From: Saccoglossus kowalevskii
Taxonomy: Eukaryota > Hemichordata > Enteropneusta > Harrimaniidae
Direction of reading: 5' to 3'
Assembly (NCBI RefSeq): GCF_000003605.2
Contig: NW_003134845.1
Coordinates: 96,998-108,530, forward strand
DNA: 11,533 nucleotides
In this document: positions 9,504-11,533 of the stretch, in pieces
Position numbering within the stretch: the first letter of the stretch is position 1
Layout of the letters: each line of letters begins with the position of its first letter
Translations under genes and position numbers: made by a program
The notes under the pieces: model-generated
What the model saw: only the letters and a program-made list of their open reading frames with translations
What the model was told of the DNA's origin: nothing
The model's database searches: none

Positions 9504-9979
9504 ATACATGTAATATAATGCAAATGTTATGTTTCAATAATTAGATCATTTTTGTATAAATTACCGGTACCAGTTGATTCAGATTGGGTTAGCAAAAGCA
9601 GTTTTTATAGGAATTCATTCCAAAGAACCAAGAAATATCACTAAAATTTGGCAAAATAAATGAATGAGACTTGATAAAGGAATAAGGGTTGTTCAAAAGT
9701 CATTGCTATGCTCATCTATTATCAATTTCAATATTTCCGAGTGCATGTATATTAGCTACTAATATCTACAACAAGTGCGAGTCTAAGGTGAAATAAATAT
9801 GCAACAGCAGTAGTCTAATCAAAATTACACACGCTGAAACATTGACAAATTATACAACCACTAATAATCCGAGTTGAACATTCCACCAAATTTTGAACAC
9901 AGTTCCAGTTGATGCAGTATTGAACAATAATAATACATGATATCAATCATATTCAGCAAAGAACATTCTCTCACCTCTG

Positions 9980-10036
9980 TCATTTATGCAAGAGCAATAG
10001 TACAGTATATCATTTATAAAAGAATAGTATACAGTG
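9980..10036 (+). repeat. Diverged tandem duplication with a 30-bp period
   Basis: TCATTTATGCAAGAGCAATA then GTACAGTATA is followed by TCATTTATAAAAGAATAGTA then TACAGTG. The two units share start, middle and end with a few substitutions and a small gap. A GTGAG donor-like motif lies just upstream on the minus strand (9974-9970), but no conserved exon precedes it. Confidence 0.55.
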
Positions 10037-10707
10037 TTGAGCGACCTTATCGACCATTTGCTTGTACACTATCATTTTAAATACAGTTTTCTTCAACAAA
10101 CCCCATCATATGTTTCATACAAGTCAAAATTAGCTACCATAGATATAAAGTATTCTCACATGTAATACTGAGAATGCTACAAATTTATCACATGATTTAC
10201 AATGACTGAAGATGAAATGGAGCACAGCGACATCATAACCCTCTTGCCCTCTAATATATTTCAGGATGTGTCAGGGTAATTTTGTCAAGGTAAGCAAACA
10301 AGCCATAAATCTGTCTACCTTAAATCACTATCCCTCAAGGGATGGAAAAAAATCAGCATATACTAACTTGCTAAACTGGGGTTGGTATTTCAATTACGAG
10401 TACTAAATCTAAATTCCAAAGCAAACTAGGAGGCTTCCAACAATAACCAACAATTTATGCATTGACATTTTTTGGCAGATGCCAGGCATTTTACAAACTT
10501 GTAACGGACATACTTCAAGTTACAAAAGTTCACTGCAAATATATTTTCACAAGTGCAGCTGTTGAAAATATAACCTTAATGAGGTGCATTGTACATAGAA
10601 AACCTACGGTAGTGTCAGTATATAGCTGTTATACCTCACACTCATTTATCCCTTATTTTGGAGAGTGAACAGTTTTCTTATGATCACTAGAAGCTTACAG
10701 TTGAGAG

Positions 10708-10736
10708 CTATCTGATATTACTCATAAATCAGATAG
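10708..10736. repeat. 9-bp inverted repeat with 11-base loop
   Basis: CTATCTGAT (10708-10716) and ATCAGATAG (10728-10736) pair perfectly. No T run follows and no gene end is near, so this is not a terminator. It is recorded as a structural motif only. Confidence 0.5.
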
Positions 10737-10973
10737 ATTCATGATCTCTCCCTGATCAAATTTAAGAATTAGATGTGCCGTTTCTGCAGTAAAACCTCTG
10801 ATTCAGACCTGACACACTGAATTAGTCGTGTGTTGGTAGTTGCTAATATACTTGAATGAGCTACATGATAAACAGGTGCATACAATTAGTGAGCAGTAGA
10901 TATGGCCTGTGATCATACATTGGTATAAATGAAACTGACAAACAGCTCTAATAGTTGGCCCTATAATTTTTTT

Positions 10974-11008
10974 AGTCCCCGTTCGGACGTAGTCCGAAAA
11001 CGGGGACT
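10974..11008. repeat. Head hairpin of the right-edge element
   Basis: AGTCCCCGTT (10974-10983) pairs with AACGGGGACT (10999-11008). Inside it CGGAC (10984-10988) pairs with GTCCG (10992-10996) around GTA. Only two unpaired A residues (10997-10998) break a 15-bp stem. This is by far the strongest stem-loop in the window. Confidence 0.9.
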
Positions 11009-11027
11009 TATGTTTTGCCCTGTGTGT

Positions 11028-11049
11028 GTCCGCCCGTCCGTCCGTCCGT
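11028..11049 (+). repeat. (CCGT)n tract inside the right-edge element
   Basis: GTCCGCCCGTCCGTCCGTCC and onward: nearly pure CCGT units placed between the head hairpin and the first monomer. Confidence 0.8.
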
Positions 11050-11059
11050 GATCACCTGT

Positions 11060-11230
11060 ATCTCAAACATGCATGGACCGATTAAGTTCAAACTTCACTC
11101 ATACATCACACATTATATGGGACATATGCACATGCATTTTTTTCATGATCCGATTAATGATAGCCGAATAGCGGCCATTTTAAGGTCGAAAATGCATCAA
11201 AATCGCATATTTTCACCATTCCGGACCCGG
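11060..11230 (+). repeat. Monomer 1 (type A) of the right-edge element
   Basis: This 171-base unit contains GACCGATTAAGTTCAAACTT, TTTCATGATCCGATTAATGA, AGCGGCCATTTTAAGG and CGAAAATGCATCAAAATCGC. The same four phrases appear in monomer 3 with few changes. Monomer 2 keeps only the first and third clearly. Confidence 0.8.
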
Positions 11231-11382
11231 ATCTCAGTTATGCATGGACGGATTTTGTTCAAAATTTGGTACATACATTAAACATAATAGGACCTTGATG
11301 CTCGTCATTTTTTTTTTCGGATCAAGTTCGAAATGGCCGACTGGCGGCCATTTTGTTTTAAAGAATTCAGTTCTGGATCCGT
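11231..11382 (+). repeat. Monomer 2 (type B) of the right-edge element
   Basis: This 152-base unit starts ATCTCAGTTATGCATGGACG and has GTTCAAAATTTGGTACATAC, a T9-10 run, and CTGGCGGCCATTTTGTTTTA. It differs from the flanking units, giving an A-B-A arrangement. Confidence 0.75.
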
Positions 11383-11533
11383 ATCCGAGACATGTCTGGA
11401 TTGATCAAGTTCAAACTTCACACACACAAGGTACATCATGTCACAAATATGTATGTGCATTTGTTTCATGATCCCATTAACGATAGCCAAATGGCGGCCG
11501 CTTTAAGGCCGAAAATGCATTGAAATCGCACAT
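11383..11533 (+). repeat. Monomer 3 (type A, at the window edge)
   Basis: It starts ATCCGAGACATGTCTGGATT, then GATCAAGTTCAAACTTCACA, TTTCATGATCCCATTAACGA, TGGCGGCCGCTTTAAGGCCG and ATGCATTGAAATCGCACAT at the edge. It is closer to monomer 1 than to monomer 2. Confidence 0.8.

Larger units (their letters stand above)
3364..11533 (-). other. PSMD1 intron upstream of the exon (incomplete, more than 8.1 kb)
   Basis: This stretch lies 5' of the acceptor on the coding strand. The preceding exon should end with the conserved stretch around AKFGAILAQGILDAG before the split Gly codon. I searched by eye for its reverse complement followed by a donor and did not find it, so the intron seems to reach past the right edge. 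It carries the repeats listed separately. The stretches 3364-6060, 6621-7964, 8038-8904 and 9363-10973 show no gene I can recognise. The longest open frame (6359-6676, minus, 105 codons) overlaps an interspersed repeat and has no recognisable domain. Confidence 0.65.
10974..11533 (+). repeat. Hairpin-headed interspersed element with tandem monomers (truncated by the window edge)
   Basis: The element opens abruptly with a strong hairpin (10974-11008), then a TG run and a (CCGT) tract (11021-11049), then three related monomers starting at 11060, 11231 and 11383. Each monomer begins ATCTC or ATCCG, then an ATGCATGGA-like or ATGTCTGGA phrase, then a GTTCAAA phrase, and carries GGCGGCC-ATTTT or a close form near its end. 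It is clearly richer in GC and CpG than the flanking intron. Open frames inside it (for example 11015-11281 +) cross monomer boundaries and have no known domain, so it is most likely a non-autonomous element. The right end is not seen. Confidence 0.85.

Noticed and set aside
9966-10030. Possible exon on the minus strand ending in AGAG|GTGAGAG
   Set aside because: The donor-like motif is fair, but the translated sequence before it does not resemble PSMD1 or any family I know, and it lies in a 30-bp duplication.
10708-10736. Stem-loop as a transcription terminator
   Set aside because: This is a eukaryotic intron, there is no T run after the stem, and no gene ends nearby.
11015-11490. Open frames on both strands inside the right-edge element
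   Set aside because: They cross the simple repeat and the monomer boundaries and lack transposase or reverse transcriptase motifs, so they are read as non-coding repeat.

Overview
The window looks like AT-rich nuclear DNA from an animal, most likely a marine invertebrate. The reasons are one spliced exon of a universally conserved eukaryotic gene, very long non-coding flanks, many short palindromes of the TACATGTA and TACCGGTA kind, and several families of degenerate interspersed repeats. No bacterial operon, ribosome-binding-site pattern, CRISPR array, rRNA or tRNA was seen. The species cannot be fixed from the sequence alone.

The only coding sequence I can support is one internal exon on the minus strand, 3363 to 3194. 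It encodes 56 complete residues from the C-terminal part of the 26S proteasome regulatory subunit PSMD1 (Rpn2 in yeast). It has a good acceptor with a branch-point-like CTAAC, a GTGAGT donor, and an uninterrupted, strongly conserved reading frame. Everything else is read as introns of this gene: 3364 to the right edge is the intron before the exon (more than 8.1 kb) and 1 to 3193 is the intron after it (more than 3.1 kb). No second PSMD1 exon was recognised by eye.

Layout from left to right: a 22-bp tandem repeat at the left edge (about 9-135); a degenerate interspersed repeat made of related blocks (about 415-880); intron with a (CTGT)6 microsatellite; the exon; about 2.7 kb of unremarkable AT-rich intron; a pair of related palindromic elements in opposite orientation (6061-6189 and 6513-6620); intron with a cluster of small inverted repeats (7965-8037, 8287-8321); a second, direct copy of the left-hand repeat (about 8905-9362); more intron with a diverged 30-bp duplication; and, from 10974 to the right edge, an element with a strong hairpin at its head followed by a (CCGT) tract and three related monomers in an A-B-A order.

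The notable material is the repeats, above all the hairpin-headed element at the right edge and the inverted palindromic pair near 6.1-6.6 kb. I see no sign of a new protein system. The other open reading frames are short, lack recognisable domains, and several lie inside the repeats.
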